DNA of 64,000 bases. Origin: Apostichopus japonicus. Its lineage: Eukaryota; Echinodermata; Holothuroidea; Aspidochirotida; Stichopodidae. Location: contig NC_092582.1 in the NCBI RefSeq assembly GCF_037975245.1, forward strand, positions 13,700,077-13,764,076, read 5' to 3'. Made by a program: the position numbers and the translations under genes. Below the pieces are notes generated by a model, which was not told where the DNA came from, did no database searches, and saw only the letters and a list, made by a program, of their open reading frames with translations. Below are positions 10,721 through 22,246 of this stretch, one piece after another (positions within the stretch are counted from its first letter, which is position 1; each line of letters begins with the position of its first letter).

Positions 10721-11967
10721 CCCTGACTGGTAAACATTCCTGTACTGTGTTATGATCCTCTCTTAGGATGCAATCCTATCATACTGTACATAGTGTGTAC
10801 CTTACAGTAACCTAATAAAGAACTAACCAGTAAACATTCCTGTACTGTGTTATGATCCTCTCATAGGACGCAATCCTATCAAACTGTACATAGTGTGTAC
10901 CTTACAGTAACCTAATAAAGAACTAACCAGTAAACATTTCTGTGCTGTGTTATGATCCTCTCTTAGGATGCAATCCTATCATACTGTACATAGTGTGTAC
11001 CTTACAGTAACCTAATAAAGAACTAACCAGTAAACATTCCTGTACTGTGTTATGATCCTGTCTTAGGATGCAATCCTATCATACTGTACATAGTGTGTAC
11101 CTTACAGTAACCTAATAAAGAACTAACCAGTAAACATTTCTGTGCTGTGTTATGATCCTGTCTTAGGATGCAATCCTATCATACTGTACATAGTGTGTAC
11201 CTTACAGTAACCTAATAAAGAACTAACCAGTAAACATTTCTGTGCTGTGTTATGATCCTGTCTTAGGATGCAATCCTATCATACTGTACATAGTGTGTAC
11301 CTTACAGTAACCTAATAAAGAACTAACCAGTAAACATTCCTGTACTGTGTTATGATCCTGTCTCAGGATGCAATCCTATCATACTGTACATAGTGTGTAC
11401 CTTACAGTAACCTAATAAAGAACTAACCAGTAAACATTTCTGTGCTGTGTTATGATCCTGTCTTAGGATGCAATCCTATCATACTGTACATAGTGTGTAC
11501 CTTACAGTAACCTAATAAAGAACTAACCAGTAAACATTTCTGTGCTGTGTTATGATCCTGTCTTAGGATGCAATCCTATCATACTGTACATAGTGTGTAC
11601 CTTACAGTAACCTAATAAAGAACTAACCAGTAAACATTCCTGTGCTGTGTTATGATCCTGTCTTAGGATGCAATCCTATCATACTGTACATAGTGTGTAC
11701 CTTACAGTAACCTAATAAAGAACTAACCAGTAAACATTCCTGTACTGTGTTATGATCCTCTCATAGGACGCAATCCTATCAAACTGTACATAGTGTGTAC
11801 CTTACAGTAACCTAATAAAGAACTAACCAGTAAACATTCCTGTACTGTGTTATGATCCTCTCATAGGACGCAATCCTATCAAACTGTTCATAGTGTGTAC
11901 CTTACAGTAACCTAATAAAGAACTAACCAGTAAACATTTCTGTGCTGTGTTATGATCCTCTCTTAGG
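10721..11967 (+). repeat. Minisatellite array, exact 100-bp unit, about 12.5 copies
   Basis: Unit boundaries (AACTAACCAGTAAACATT) fall every 100 bases from 10821 to 11921, with a leading partial copy from about 10729. Most units contain a hairpin TAGGAT-GCA-ATCCTA, and every unit ends in CCTAATAAAG, so AATAAA polyadenylation hexamers recur at 100-bp spacing. Diagnostic variants show structure. Units at 11021-11320 and 11321-11620 form two copies of a 3-unit block. Units with GATCCTG sit in the middle (11021-11720). The TCATAGGACG plus AAACTG variant occurs only near the two ends (10821, 11721, 11821). Confidence 0.97.
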
Positions 11968-12630
11968 TGAGCACTCTCTTCGTTTTGGATCTACTGTGAA
12001 TCAGAAGCCAGAATATGAAAACCATAATAAAGCTATAGAAACATTACTAAAGCTCAAATTTGCCTCCATTCTTGGGCAATGACATGTTTATACGAAGACT
12101 AAAATTCTGCCTAAAGTCATGTTTTAATGCAGTGTACATAGCTTAGATAGAAGTCATTGAGACAGAGAACACATCATAATCAGTCTTCTTGGCTTTATTT
12201 CAATGAAAGATTTAATTGAATATTTCAAGATCATAAAAACTATACAGCACATTGTAATTTAAGATAACAAGCATATTGGTGTTCATGTAAATGGCAAAAC
12301 GTTTCACGCTCTGTTTTATTTCATTTTATACTGGCACAAATGCAATGTTATTATGTTTAGTAAACAACAATAATAATATAATAATAATACATAATTTTTA
12401 TATTGTGCCAAACAAAGTATGAAATCAATAAAACTATTAATAAATCATGCAAAAGTGTGTGGTTTGTTTATGTATAGAACTGCAACTGTTTGCCATTTTC
12501 AGCTTTTTCTAATGAAACAAATATGCTAGAGATTAGGCACCTGGCTCACTGTCTTGGTAAGCATGTTTTGTACAATGCCTATTGCTTTCCAAAATTATTC
12601 TATTTGTATTCCTTGCAGATATTAAAAAAA
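11968..12630. other. AT-rich non-coding stretch
   Basis: It holds a small (ATA)n patch near 12366-12395 and nothing else I can name. Confidence 0.5.
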
Positions 12631-12829
12631 ACCTTGGCAAAAGGACATTCTCTGAGTACTATTTTCGTGATCTTCTGTAACTTATTCTGTTTTTTAGTCC
12701 CATTTGTGCTCAGAGATTCAAGAAGAGAGAACCTTGACAAAAGGACATTCTCTGAGTACTATTTTGTGATCTTCTGTAACTTATTCTGTTTTTTTAATAC
12801 ATTTGTGCTCAGAGATTCAAGAAGAGAGA
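12631..12829 (+). repeat. Tandem duplication, 100-bp unit, 2 copies
   Basis: ACCTTGGCAAAAGGACATTC at 12631 recurs as ACCTTGACAAAAGGACATTC at 12731. Both copies run to TTCAAGAAGAGAGA with only a few changes. The unit length equals that of the array 700 bases upstream but the sequences are unrelated. Confidence 0.95.
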
Positions 12830-13878
12830 TATAGAATCTAGTTTAAGCTTTGGTAAGGAATATGAAATCTATTAACTAGATTTCTACAGTAAATTAAAGT
12901 AATTGGTTGGCAAAGACTCATCAGTCCCATATTATTTCATTGATTAAAAAATCAATAAAAGAAAAAGAAAAAACAAATAAATGGAAAAGAAGATTTATTT
13001 TGAAGAGTTACTGTATAGTATTATTGCCTTGAACTGGGTTATCATGTTTATACAGTACAAATTATTTTGAGGAGTGCATGCATGGAAGTATTTGATGGAG
13101 GGTGGGATGGGAAGGAGTGAGTGAATTAAGGTGATTTAGATCTAAGTTTCTGTATTATGGACTTGTACCGAGTTTATATCGTGTTGCACACTTTTCACAA
13201 ATTAATCCGGAGAATTGCTTTTCATTCGAAATGTTCCATCATGGATAATCATGTAAAATAGATCTATGATTCCCAGTACTTAGTGTATATTATATGTAGA
13301 AGTTTTGCTGTTAGTTATGATGATGTGGCCCGTATATATGCTACAGTACGTAACAAGTGCATTGGACTATTTGCCATACACATTTTGTGTAAAGTTTAAT
13401 TCATGTTATAAGCTACTGGAAAAAAAAATAAAAAAAATCCCAAACAGGCAAGCTTTAACCATACATGCATGCATGCAGTTGCTTTTGATATGTTCATAGC
13501 ACCCAGAAAATAGTATTGAATAAGTCTGTACTTTCAGCAAAGTTTAGGGATGCTCAGATTTGGAGGCCATGCATGCAATGCTGACTAACTCTTTACTGAT
13601 GCCAGAGTTGTGTTTAGTTCAGTGATCAAGGGTGAATTATTTCTGATTGGGAGCCTTTAAATAGACACTCTCCGGTACACACATGTGTATACTATGTATA
13701 TAAAACTATCATACTGAAGGGATCCACTTAACCTTTGCATGGGCATTAAATCCTCATCATGTGCCTGAATTCCGTTATGTAAAACATGAATAAGTTAAAA
13801 CTTACTTCATCCTGAGTGACTCTTCATTCCCTTGGTCTTAGTTTGTGAATTAAGGGACCATTATTGTTATTTTTATTT

Positions 13879-13898
13879 GGGGGGGGGGTGGGTGGGGG
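13879..13898 (+). repeat. G-rich tract with quadruplex potential
   Basis: A run of 10 G, then T, GGG, T and GGGGG. Confidence 0.7.
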
Positions 13899-15419
13899 AA
13901 AACAGCTGCTCATGGTATTTATGTAAGTTTTTGGCTACATATCAGAACCCAAGAAGACCATTTCGGTGGTCAGGAGAGGTATCTATAAGTGTCTGCTTGT
14001 ATAACACGCAGAACGAGGCTTTAAATTGAAGCCAATCGAGTGAAGTAAAGATGATGTAAATCATAATCCAGAGGAATATCAATCGTTGGTTTCAAAGATG
14101 ACCTGACTCAGTTAAAAGATGGAATTAGGGTTTGGTTCAACTTCAGAAATCAAAGTACTTAGAGAAACATGTACGTACGCAACAATTACAGAGGTTATCA
14201 AACAAGGTTACAAGAACTTATTCTACACGAAATCCCTGCTTCGACAAAATGTAGGGACACTGAGTGAAAAATCTACCGTCAAGTTCATCCGGGACAATAG
14301 TGTACAGTAGTGGTAGTTACGATACCGGGATTCATGTTGCAACACTACCGGTTGTGTGAAATTTGCACTACCGCACAACGCTAGCCTGAAGTGGAGGTGT
14401 TGGTAACAGTACTGTGACACTAGCCTACCTTGGACACCAGCAGTGTGTATCAGTATATATGTAGACAAGCTCTTCCTTACATTAATCAAAGTCGGTCAGT
14501 TTATCTACTGTTCTGAGAAGGTCACTAATTAATCTCTCGCTGTTCCTTCCAGGCAACATCTCTGCAGTTACTACAGTAATTGGCATTGAGGACCATATAT
14601 CTTTTATCAGTGTGCAGATCGAGGGGTAGATAGCAGCAATTCATTTAATTTTGTTTCATATGGTATCCCTAACCCATGTTTTCCCCCTCCCCCCCCCGTC
14701 TTATATATCAAATGACTTCACCCACATACATAGTAAAATGTCAGCATTATCACAGTTCTGATCTTTAAAGGTTACTAATTTATAAATAAAGAACCTTTTA
14801 CTAATTACTATATATATTTATTGAATTTGGTGAAATCGATTGAGAGTGATTAATATCACGTCTTTAATTTTACCCACTGTCCTCCTTTCATGCATTGTCT
14901 CTGCATTTGCGGGGCACAAAACAGCTATGTATACCCGTACAGTTTTTGACTCTTAATTAAAAGGCGTTTTTGAAAAGTTGTCTTTTTGGTATTTTAATGC
15001 ACATAATATTTAGCATGATCTTTACTGTTAACTGATGTTTGTACAGACTGGCAGTTTGTTCTCGTTGTGTGAATCTGTTTGTTTAGTTCAACAATTGATC
15101 ACTAATGACGGAACACCACTGATGCGAGAATGAAACTCCTTTCTGTATTTTTGCCCCGTTGAGCTTCTGGATCGAAGAAAGCTCTCCTCGATCAAAGTTT
15201 GTTTGCCCGAAAGGAATTACTGTAAGGTTTTCAAATATTTCAATTAACAGATGATTGCTGCATCAAATTCCGATCAAGTTTATCGTGATTGAAGAGCTTT
15301 GAAGCTATTTTCGTTCAATCTTTGTACATTTCTGACGAAAGATTTTCTCTGCATTTGCAGCTCTGTGCATGTGCGTACATGCACACAGTACACACATACA
15401 CACAGTTACTGCACAGTAA

Positions 15420-15585
15420 GTACAGTATATACTGTGTAAATTGTATACCCTGTGTACCCTTAAAACTGTGTGCTTCAAATGTGCAGAATAAAAGAGGACA
15501 TGTACTGAATAAATTGTATCCCCTGTGTACCCTGTAAACTTTGTATGCTTCACATGTGCAGATTAAAAGAGAACAGGTACTGTGC
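15420..15585 (+). repeat. Tandem duplication, about 73-bp unit, 2 copies
   Basis: AAATTGTATACCCTGTGTACC at 15438 is matched by AAATTGTATCCCCTGTGTACC at 15511. Both continue through GCTTCA(A/C)ATGTGCAGA and AAAAGAG. The overlapping 82-93 codon frames on both strands are by-products. Confidence 0.85.
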
Positions 15586-18120
15586 ATATGTCTCATTTCC
15601 TAAAGCTATATATATGTATTAATAAAAACAACAGATAAACTAATGAGATTTTCATGCTGACGTTTCAGTAAAAAGTAAAAAAAAATGACAGAAATATTTT
15701 CCTTGGGGAAAAATGTAGGGAACATGATGATGTCGTCATGCAGAGTTTTATGTCCACATTAATGTGACAGTGTCATTAATTTGCTGTCAAGTAAGATATG
15801 AATCTCAATAAAGCCAAACTGTCATGTGATTGTCCCATGCAATTAATAGCTTGGAATAATCAACTTTCATAACTTCTGACCAATGAAAGGAATTTTGTGG
15901 AAGAAAAAAGTAATTAAATTTACATTTCAATTTTCACATGCCAATTTCCAGATATTTACTATATATGTATACTGTAATGGAATTTGTTGATATGATTTGT
16001 AGCCAAAGTGAATTTGAGGCACGTGAGATGTCATTTCTCGTGATCGTGCCTGTTCTCACTGTATTTTAGTTTTGATTGTAATTTGCTTCAAATTGTGTAC
16101 TTCAAAATGAATTTCCATAAAACACCCATTTTGTATTGCATGAACTTCGGAACCCTTGAAACCCTATACTAAGTTCAAGGTCAAACAATAGTATGGAAAA
16201 AGAGAGAGAATGAACAGTTTTTAGTGCTTGTGTGCAAAACAAGAATCGCTCACAAGTCTTTTGAGTTTTGAGTTGTACTTTGAATTGAATAGTGATCACA
16301 GTTATTTATTCTAAAGTCTCATCGTGTGTTGATATGTCAACTAAATCCTTATTCTTCAGCTTATTCTGATGAGATATATGAATTGTGACCCTGTAGAAGT
16401 TATAAATTATGGTTATTACTTATTAGAATAGATACATGTAAATTTATGAAAAAAAGTAAGATTTTTTATTACCACTTAAAATCTTCCCAGATACAGTAGA
16501 AGTCTCCACTTGAAGCCTCAGGTTTACTGTATCTTGCAAAGTTTTAAGTGGCCAAGTTAATTTCATTCCCAAACGTATGTAATCCTCGCACATATCTATC
16601 TATCTATATACTTCGCTCTGTCCGACAAACATAGCACTCTGCGCCAAGATAGATGCCAACCAACCAAAAGATTACTACGCAGTCATACATTAGTCTCTGG
16701 TTTTCTACTCAATTAAGCCTGCATTGTTCCGCAGCAATTGTTCAATTAAGATTGTGCAATTAGCCGCTGTAATTAGACCAATGACATGATGATAACGGTA
16801 GTATGTAGCAATTAATGTGAATAAAGTACAGTATAGCGGTAGCTCGAAGATACTCTTATTTATAGGTGAAAGTGTTGTAGGCCATGGGAAATGATCATAA
16901 TGTCATAAATTTGCTTCCTATTTTTATTTGTTCTTTATTCTTCTTTCTACAATACAACACATGCTGGATATGAATGATATCAGTGTTGCTATGTATTTGC
17001 ACTATATCAGAGGTTGAAAGTTGCATTTACATTGTTTTAGTGTTTCAAAATATTATATGGCATGATTTAATTAAACTCAGTTAATGCTTGATATTTACTT
17101 GACTCCTCACTTACCTGTTTCCTTTACCTACGCACACCAAATCTGCCTAGCCTATTAACTGGTACATTCTTGCACTGCACCCCCCCCCCCTTCCCCCCAA
17201 TGACCCTTTCTGCAGTTAACCATTGAAGGAACATCGACTGCATGGATTTCGTTGCATGCTTTTAAAAACATGTTACTAAAGATTACATATTAAACCTGTG
17301 TCACAGCTGTTTCCAGATAGAATGAATAAGGTGTTTACTGTATGAACTGGGAGAGCAGAACCTCCCTCCCCATACCCAATTGAAAAAAAAAAATAGGCTG
17401 TCCTTGTGGATTGTCGGACAGTTGCTTAAATTGGTGGCATCTCTGCATTTCCCACCAGTACAAATTTTCATATTTCTTTCTTCTGATAATTTGAAATAAA
17501 CTCCAACAGCTCAACAGAGCTGTTAATTAGAGACATGTTCATTGTAGCTATGTACTGTATATGGCATTGAATAGCTTTGCTCAGAGTCTATCATATGCTA
17601 AACAAAAACTTAAATTTATCGTGAACAGTACAGTTCTAACAATACTGTAGGTTAAATTATGAGCTGATTTGTAGTGTGAAATCATTTTGGTCTCTCTCAT
17701 GTGTAAAGGTCTTTGCATCCTGTGCTTCAGTTATAAAATGCTCCAAGAATTAGCCTTAATTTCATGTTAATGATGAGATTCAAATGTACTTGAAACCAAC
17801 TGGAAAGTGTAATTGCAGCCATTTTAATATTCCACACACATTCCATGCTTGAATTTGCTTTGAAAGGAATCATACAGTAGATCATTTGAAAAGTTCAAAT
17901 CAATACCCCACATAATATACCAAATCTTGTATTTTCGTGAAATTTTTTACATTTTTTTACATTGTAGGAATATGAGTCAGCAAGTCTTGAACAGATCTCT
18001 AAGAGGTTGATGCAAATGATGCATTGACTAGCAGATTTGTAGTTTCAGTGGATACTCATGTACTTGTAATTAGCATAATTGCCATTAATGAACTGACAAA
18101 TTTGTACTTGTTCTTCGAGT
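15586..18120. other. AT-rich non-coding stretch
   Basis: No gene is supported. It contains a short (ATCT)n patch at 16590-16612, a C-rich run near 17179-17199, and a perfect 8-bp hairpin at 17505-17524 (AACAGCTC, loop AACA, GAGCTGTT). Confidence 0.5.
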
Positions 18121-18185
18121 ACCCTGAGCATTTCACAAATCTAGTGTCCATACTGAGTACAAGATTTGGTACTCGCACTCAGGGT
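18121..18185. repeat. Nested inverted repeat (about 65 bp foldback)
   Basis: Outer arms ACCCTGAG (18121-18128) and CTCAGGGT (18178-18185) enclose inner arms CAAATCT (18136-18142) and AGATTTG (18162-18168), with nearly symmetrical spacers of 7 and 9 bases. The segment also carries the GAGTAC/GTACTC motif of the repeats at 59430 and 62150. Confidence 0.6.
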
Positions 18186-19323
18186 TAAAAGTCTTCCACT
18201 TGTGCTTGACTCAGTCATACTCATGCTGTATGTACCCACATACTGCCATTCTAGTGTTAAGTAGTCAAATTTACTATCGGATTACAATTGCCGTACTTAT
18301 ATAACATCTAAAAAAATCATTCTTGGAATATATACTCAATATCGCACCGGATTCTTTTCTTCGGTCAATTAACGTTCTCATCAATCAATAAAGCGACAAA
18401 TTATAATGCAGTATTGTAATATTATGTGTAATGTGCTTGTTGCGTGATTGCATGGCCATCTAATGAAGATGAACTTAACAGCTGTACAGTGTCTTCACTT
18501 ACTGTTACTATTTGTTGGTAGTTTATGATTTAAGTGGTAATCCCATTATCATGCAATAAATGTCAGTTTTCTTTCTTGCATCATAATAAGCGACACATGC
18601 AAACAGCAAGTACGGTAGCACTCTCATTACGAACAGCCATACTTTCCATCCATATGTTTTTAAGACTTTTTGACATATTTTTCTTTCAACTTTCTGTTTT
18701 TTATATATTTGATTAACTTTTCAAATTGCCTTTTATTTGTTGAATTAATTGAATACACACCCCCCTCCCATCACATCAACCAATTTCAGTTTCCTCTCCC
18801 AAAAAGGTTTCAAGCTATCATATGTAATTCAATTTCTCTGCAATTGGGACTGTAACCTTTACAACATACACATAATTGTGGATTTAAAATTCTTCTATAT
18901 TGTGACTTCATAATTTTTTTTTTTTTTGGCAGTGCATGTGTTCTCTACTAGCTCTTGTGCATCTCGATGTATGATATACGGGCAGTATAGCTTTTATTCG
19001 ACAATGTAATCAAAATCAAAGAATCCATCAACAAGGGGGAAAAAAAAAGAGCCTTGCATCCCCAGGGGGGACTTGCGTCCCTTCAAACCACTTGACGATC
19101 TGAAATTAAATTCCGTCCTGCATCAGATCGATCAGGTTTTTATCCCTTAACAAGTAAAGGCTGTTTATAAGTGCTCGTGCATATAATGAAAGAGAACCAT
19201 CGTCAAAGATGAATCGTGCCAGGCTGGCATGGAAAATAGATCACAGAGAAAGTCATGCTGCACTCAATGGATTAAGAAAATCTTTGATACCTACAGCATG
19301 TACTTACCACACACGATGGTGGT

Positions 19324-19339
19324 TGACCTCATTTGACCT
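19324..19339 (-). promoter_or_regulatory. DR4 nuclear-receptor-type direct repeat
   Basis: TGACCT-CATT-TGACCT is two perfect half-sites in direct repeat with a 4-base spacer (read as AGGTCA on the minus strand). This is the DR4 arrangement used by thyroid-receptor and LXR-type heterodimers. Occupancy is only inferred. Confidence 0.3.
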
Positions 19340-20129
19340 GGATTGCCTAGCTGTCATCTGTTTTTTATATTTTTTTTCAATTTTTGGAAGATTTTTAAAG
19401 AAATACGTGGTAATCGTTCCTTTGGGGACTGATGATCAATTTTCTATCACAGGTAGACAGTTGATTTTGATTGGAGGTGGCATTAATTCGAATGTCAGTA
19501 TATCTGGGTTTTGGGGGTTTTTTTGGGGGGGGAAAGGAGTTGAATAAATTTGGATCTATTTGTTGATACCGTTCAATTCTAAAATCCCACCATAACAATT
19601 TATTGTAGTTATTATAGTCAAGTTTCATTTCCAACAGTGTAGTAAACCCAAACATCTTGAAACATTACACAATCTTTGTTGTAATTAGATACAGATGTAT
19701 TTACCTTTAACACCATGGCACATTTATATACCAAAAGATAAAAAAAAAATTTTTGTTGGTGAATTATTTGCCTGTGTTATCAGATCCAACCACACATTGT
19801 CCACGATACTTAATCAAGTCACGCTCAAATATATATTCCCACATTTCAAGATTCAGAGGAGATGTAAATTATCCTGGTAATTTTCACTGAAAGTACTGTA
19901 TCAATTATGCAGTACTGTCAGTACTGTGTTTCTTGTAACTAGTTTCTTGTATACAATAATTTATAATTGAATTTGATGTAGTCGTGCATGGTCAATCAGA
20001 AAAATGAACTTACTGTACACTGTCAGCTCTCTCCATCTGTGCATCTGTCTGGACATTGTTTCATCTTTTTCTTGGAGGAAAGTAGATATTCTCTAAACAG
20101 AACTGCAATGGTAATTGTATCCAGACTAT

Positions 20130-20690
20130 CAGGCCCCCAGTATCCACGGCATACAACTTTTGTATGCATGCTTCCAGCTTTTATATCCATGCTCTACCTC
20201 TTTGTATCCAACATGCAATGTATGTACAGTAGCTATTTTATCCATGCTCTCTTTGTTATATATGCGTGTATGTATGTATGCATTTTAGATCCTCCTGCAA
20301 GCAGGAACTTGCGAAGAAGCCTCATTGGCTTATCAAAGCCGCAAGCTGACCGAAGTCAGTCTCTTAGATTCATATTTAACGTCCGTGATTATGAATTGTC
20401 AATTGTCGACAACTCTGTAACTGGACGACATACATTAATCTTGGAGTGACTCAAAGTTGGAGTGAATGCTATCCACCTTGTTTTTATCAATATTTGTTTT
20501 CAGGATACTATCCATGCTCGCCAACTTCTGTATCCATGCTATCCACCCTATTGTATCCATGTTATCCAGCGTCTATATTTCCACATCAACTTTTATATCC
20601 ATGCCACCCAGTGTTTGTGTCCATGCCATCCAGATTGTGTATCCATGGCAACTGTTTTTGTTTGTATCCATGCTATATCTTGTTGGATCG
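20130..20690 (+). repeat. Degenerate minisatellite built on TATCCATGC
   Basis: TATCCATGC-like motifs recur about every 22-25 bases between 20507 and 20682, with looser copies at 20130-20260 interrupted by a SINE fragment. Examples are TATCCATGCTATCCACC, TATCCATGTTATCCAGCG, TATCCATGCCACCCAG and TGTCCATGCCATCCAG. Open frames of 89-132 codons in all three plus-strand frames come from this repeat. Confidence 0.75.
20281..20453 (-). mobile_element. 5'-truncated tRNA-derived SINE (body and tail only)
   Basis: About 170 bases match 42441-42611 closely, including GATCCTCCTGCAAGCAGGAA and GATTATGAATTGTCAATTGT. On the minus strand the element ends in AGGATCTAAAAT followed by a CATACATA-type simple tail, as SINEs do. 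The match stops at GGAGTGACTC, exactly where the tRNA-like head begins in the other copy. The plus-strand frame through it (19988-20449, 153 codons) is not a gene. Confidence 0.8.
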
Positions 20691-21762
20691 ATACTACCCA
20701 TACTACAGGCCATGATAGTTACATGTATGTGGTCAAATGGAGCTATGTTGTGGGTATGTGTACAGTTCACATGAGATACTGTACTTTTAACAATTCTGAC
20801 AAGGGAAGAAACACTTACGCATCTGATCCAGGTGGTAAAGACAAAGAAGAGCTCATTTAAAAAAAAAGGAACAAATTGGAGAGACTCTCTCAAGTTTCTT
20901 TCCTTGAACTTAACACATACATGGAGGCCAATAAGGGGTCGGCCCTGGAAGTTTCATCAACTCAGTTTTAGTTCGGTAAAGGTCAAGCTGTGAAGTTTTA
21001 CAAATCAAGCCAAAACCTTGAAACGTGAACTTTTGAATCTCTTACTTTTTCTCGCTGGTGCATATATATTCCAGGCAGAATGATAATGATGTTTACAGTG
21101 AGGTAACAAAAGACCGAACGGTTTGACTGATAGTTTACGGGGAAAATTACATCATCGTGATTGTCTGTCCTCTATACGCAACGTGGGAGGATGAAAACTG
21201 TGTGCTGAATTTGATATTCAATCAGCTTTAACCCTCACAGTATTGTACAGATCTATGACAGGGATCCTTTGGTTCTGCTGAAATTAATTGCCTGAACTCC
21301 CAGGTGCACAAGGACGCCAAGATTATAGTAATGAAAGGCTGTTGATAGCTGATCTGAAATAAGCATGATTCTCAAATCATGAAAATCCTTCTAACAGCTA
21401 TGAAGCAGTCGATGATGCTCTTGACTCATCTTAAGAGAGGTATCAAGACTGATCTTTTTTGTTTTTTTGTTTGTTTTTTTGAGGAGGTGTTGACTATCAC
21501 AAACTGTCTGACTGTTAAAACCAAATATACAGCAACAAAAACTCAGAGATTTGGGAGCTAGGGGCGGCTGGGGCAAGGAGACTTGATTTTGAACCACATT
21601 TCATGTGGCGTGTGTATTTTCCATGTACGCTGTTGATCTGGAATTATGATCATGAGGTAGTGTCTCAACACTGTATATAATAAAAATTGTGTAGGAAAAG
21701 ATATATAAAAATAAACATGACCATTTTAGAAACTTCCCATATTTTTTGGTTGCTCAAAAATC

Positions 21763-21959
21763 CCTTACCTGTCCTCTCACAACCAGTGCACCCTCTGTAA
21801 AGTACACAACTAGACACTTTGGGTGGTAGAATGAGGCAGAAGTTAGGTTGACCAGAGTTGACCTGTCAACAGGGGAGTTCAGTGTCAAAGGTCACTTCTA
21901 GACATGTACTTACAGTAGAGCAAGGGTGCAGAGTTTTGTGAGGAGGCATGCAGGTGAGT
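21763..21959 (+). mobile_element. MITE-like element with long imperfect terminal inverted repeats
   Basis: The left end TTACCTGTCCTCTCACAA and, further in, GTGCACCCT and GTACA are matched in inverted order by TGCACCC, TTTTGTGAGGAGG and CAGGTGAG at the right end. The arms are about 45 bp with gaps. The centre carries CTAGACACTTTGGGTGGTAG. A diverged copy in the opposite orientation lies at 27941-28110. There is no coding capacity. Confidence 0.7.
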
Positions 21960-22130
21960 TTGTCGCTAATAAGAATTCAAAGCAGGTAAGTTTTGGAATT
22001 TTTGTAGAATTAGGTCAGTATTTTGGGCTCTGTTGTGATCAATTCTCAGACTGAAAATTTCCAACACTGATACTGTAGATACTCTGAGCTAGCTAGCTAC
22101 TTTGAAATGTCAGTAAAAAAAACTCTTTTT

Positions 22131-22171
22131 AGCCTCTGAAGACACACCTGCTAGGATCGAAATGTCAGGCC
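22131..22171 (+). ncRNA. Hammerhead ribozyme motif, copy 1 (Penelope-like type)
   Basis: In order: helix I strand GCCT; core box CTGAAGA (22136-22142), a match to CUGANGA; helix II with CCT-GCT-AGG; core GAAA (22159-22162); cleavage triplet GTC (22164-22166); and the returning helix I strand AGGC. Helix III is minimal, as in hammerheads described from Penelope-like retroelements. Helix II has lost outer pairs (CAC where the second copy has GAT), and the base after GAAA is T instead of C. All core bases are kept but activity is likely reduced. Confidence 0.75.
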
Positions 22172-22246
22172 AACTTACTTTTACACATTCTCTTACACAG
22201 GCTCTCTAGTGGATGAGCAGTTTGCTAACAGTTTTATTTTATTTTG
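22131..22246 (+). mobile_element. Penelope-like retroelement fragment, copy 1
   Basis: About 115 bases beginning at the hammerhead and running through CTTACTTTTACACATTCTC, ACACAGGCTCTCTA and GCAGTTTGCTAACAG to TTTTATTTTATTTTG. The same series occurs at 23726-23836. Both copies start and stop at about the same points, so this is either a short non-autonomous unit or the conserved terminal part of a longer element. No reverse transcriptase or GIY-YIG coding sequence is present. Confidence 0.7.

Noticed and set aside
14119-14310. 63-codon ATG frame with fairly protein-like composition
   Set aside because: Its length is expected by chance in this window, and there is no promoter, splice or domain evidence.
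16590-16640. TCTATATACTTCGCTCTGTCC phrase resembling a Helitron-type start
   Set aside because: No CTRR hairpin end or Rep/helicase sequence could be found, so it is too weak to call.
17098-17130. ACTCCTCACTTACCTGT similar to the end of the 21763/27941 MITE family
   Set aside because: Similarity covers only about 25 bases and no partner end exists.
19988-20449. 153-codon plus-strand frame
   Set aside because: It crosses a TATCCATGC-type minisatellite and a SINE fragment, and the peptide has no domain.
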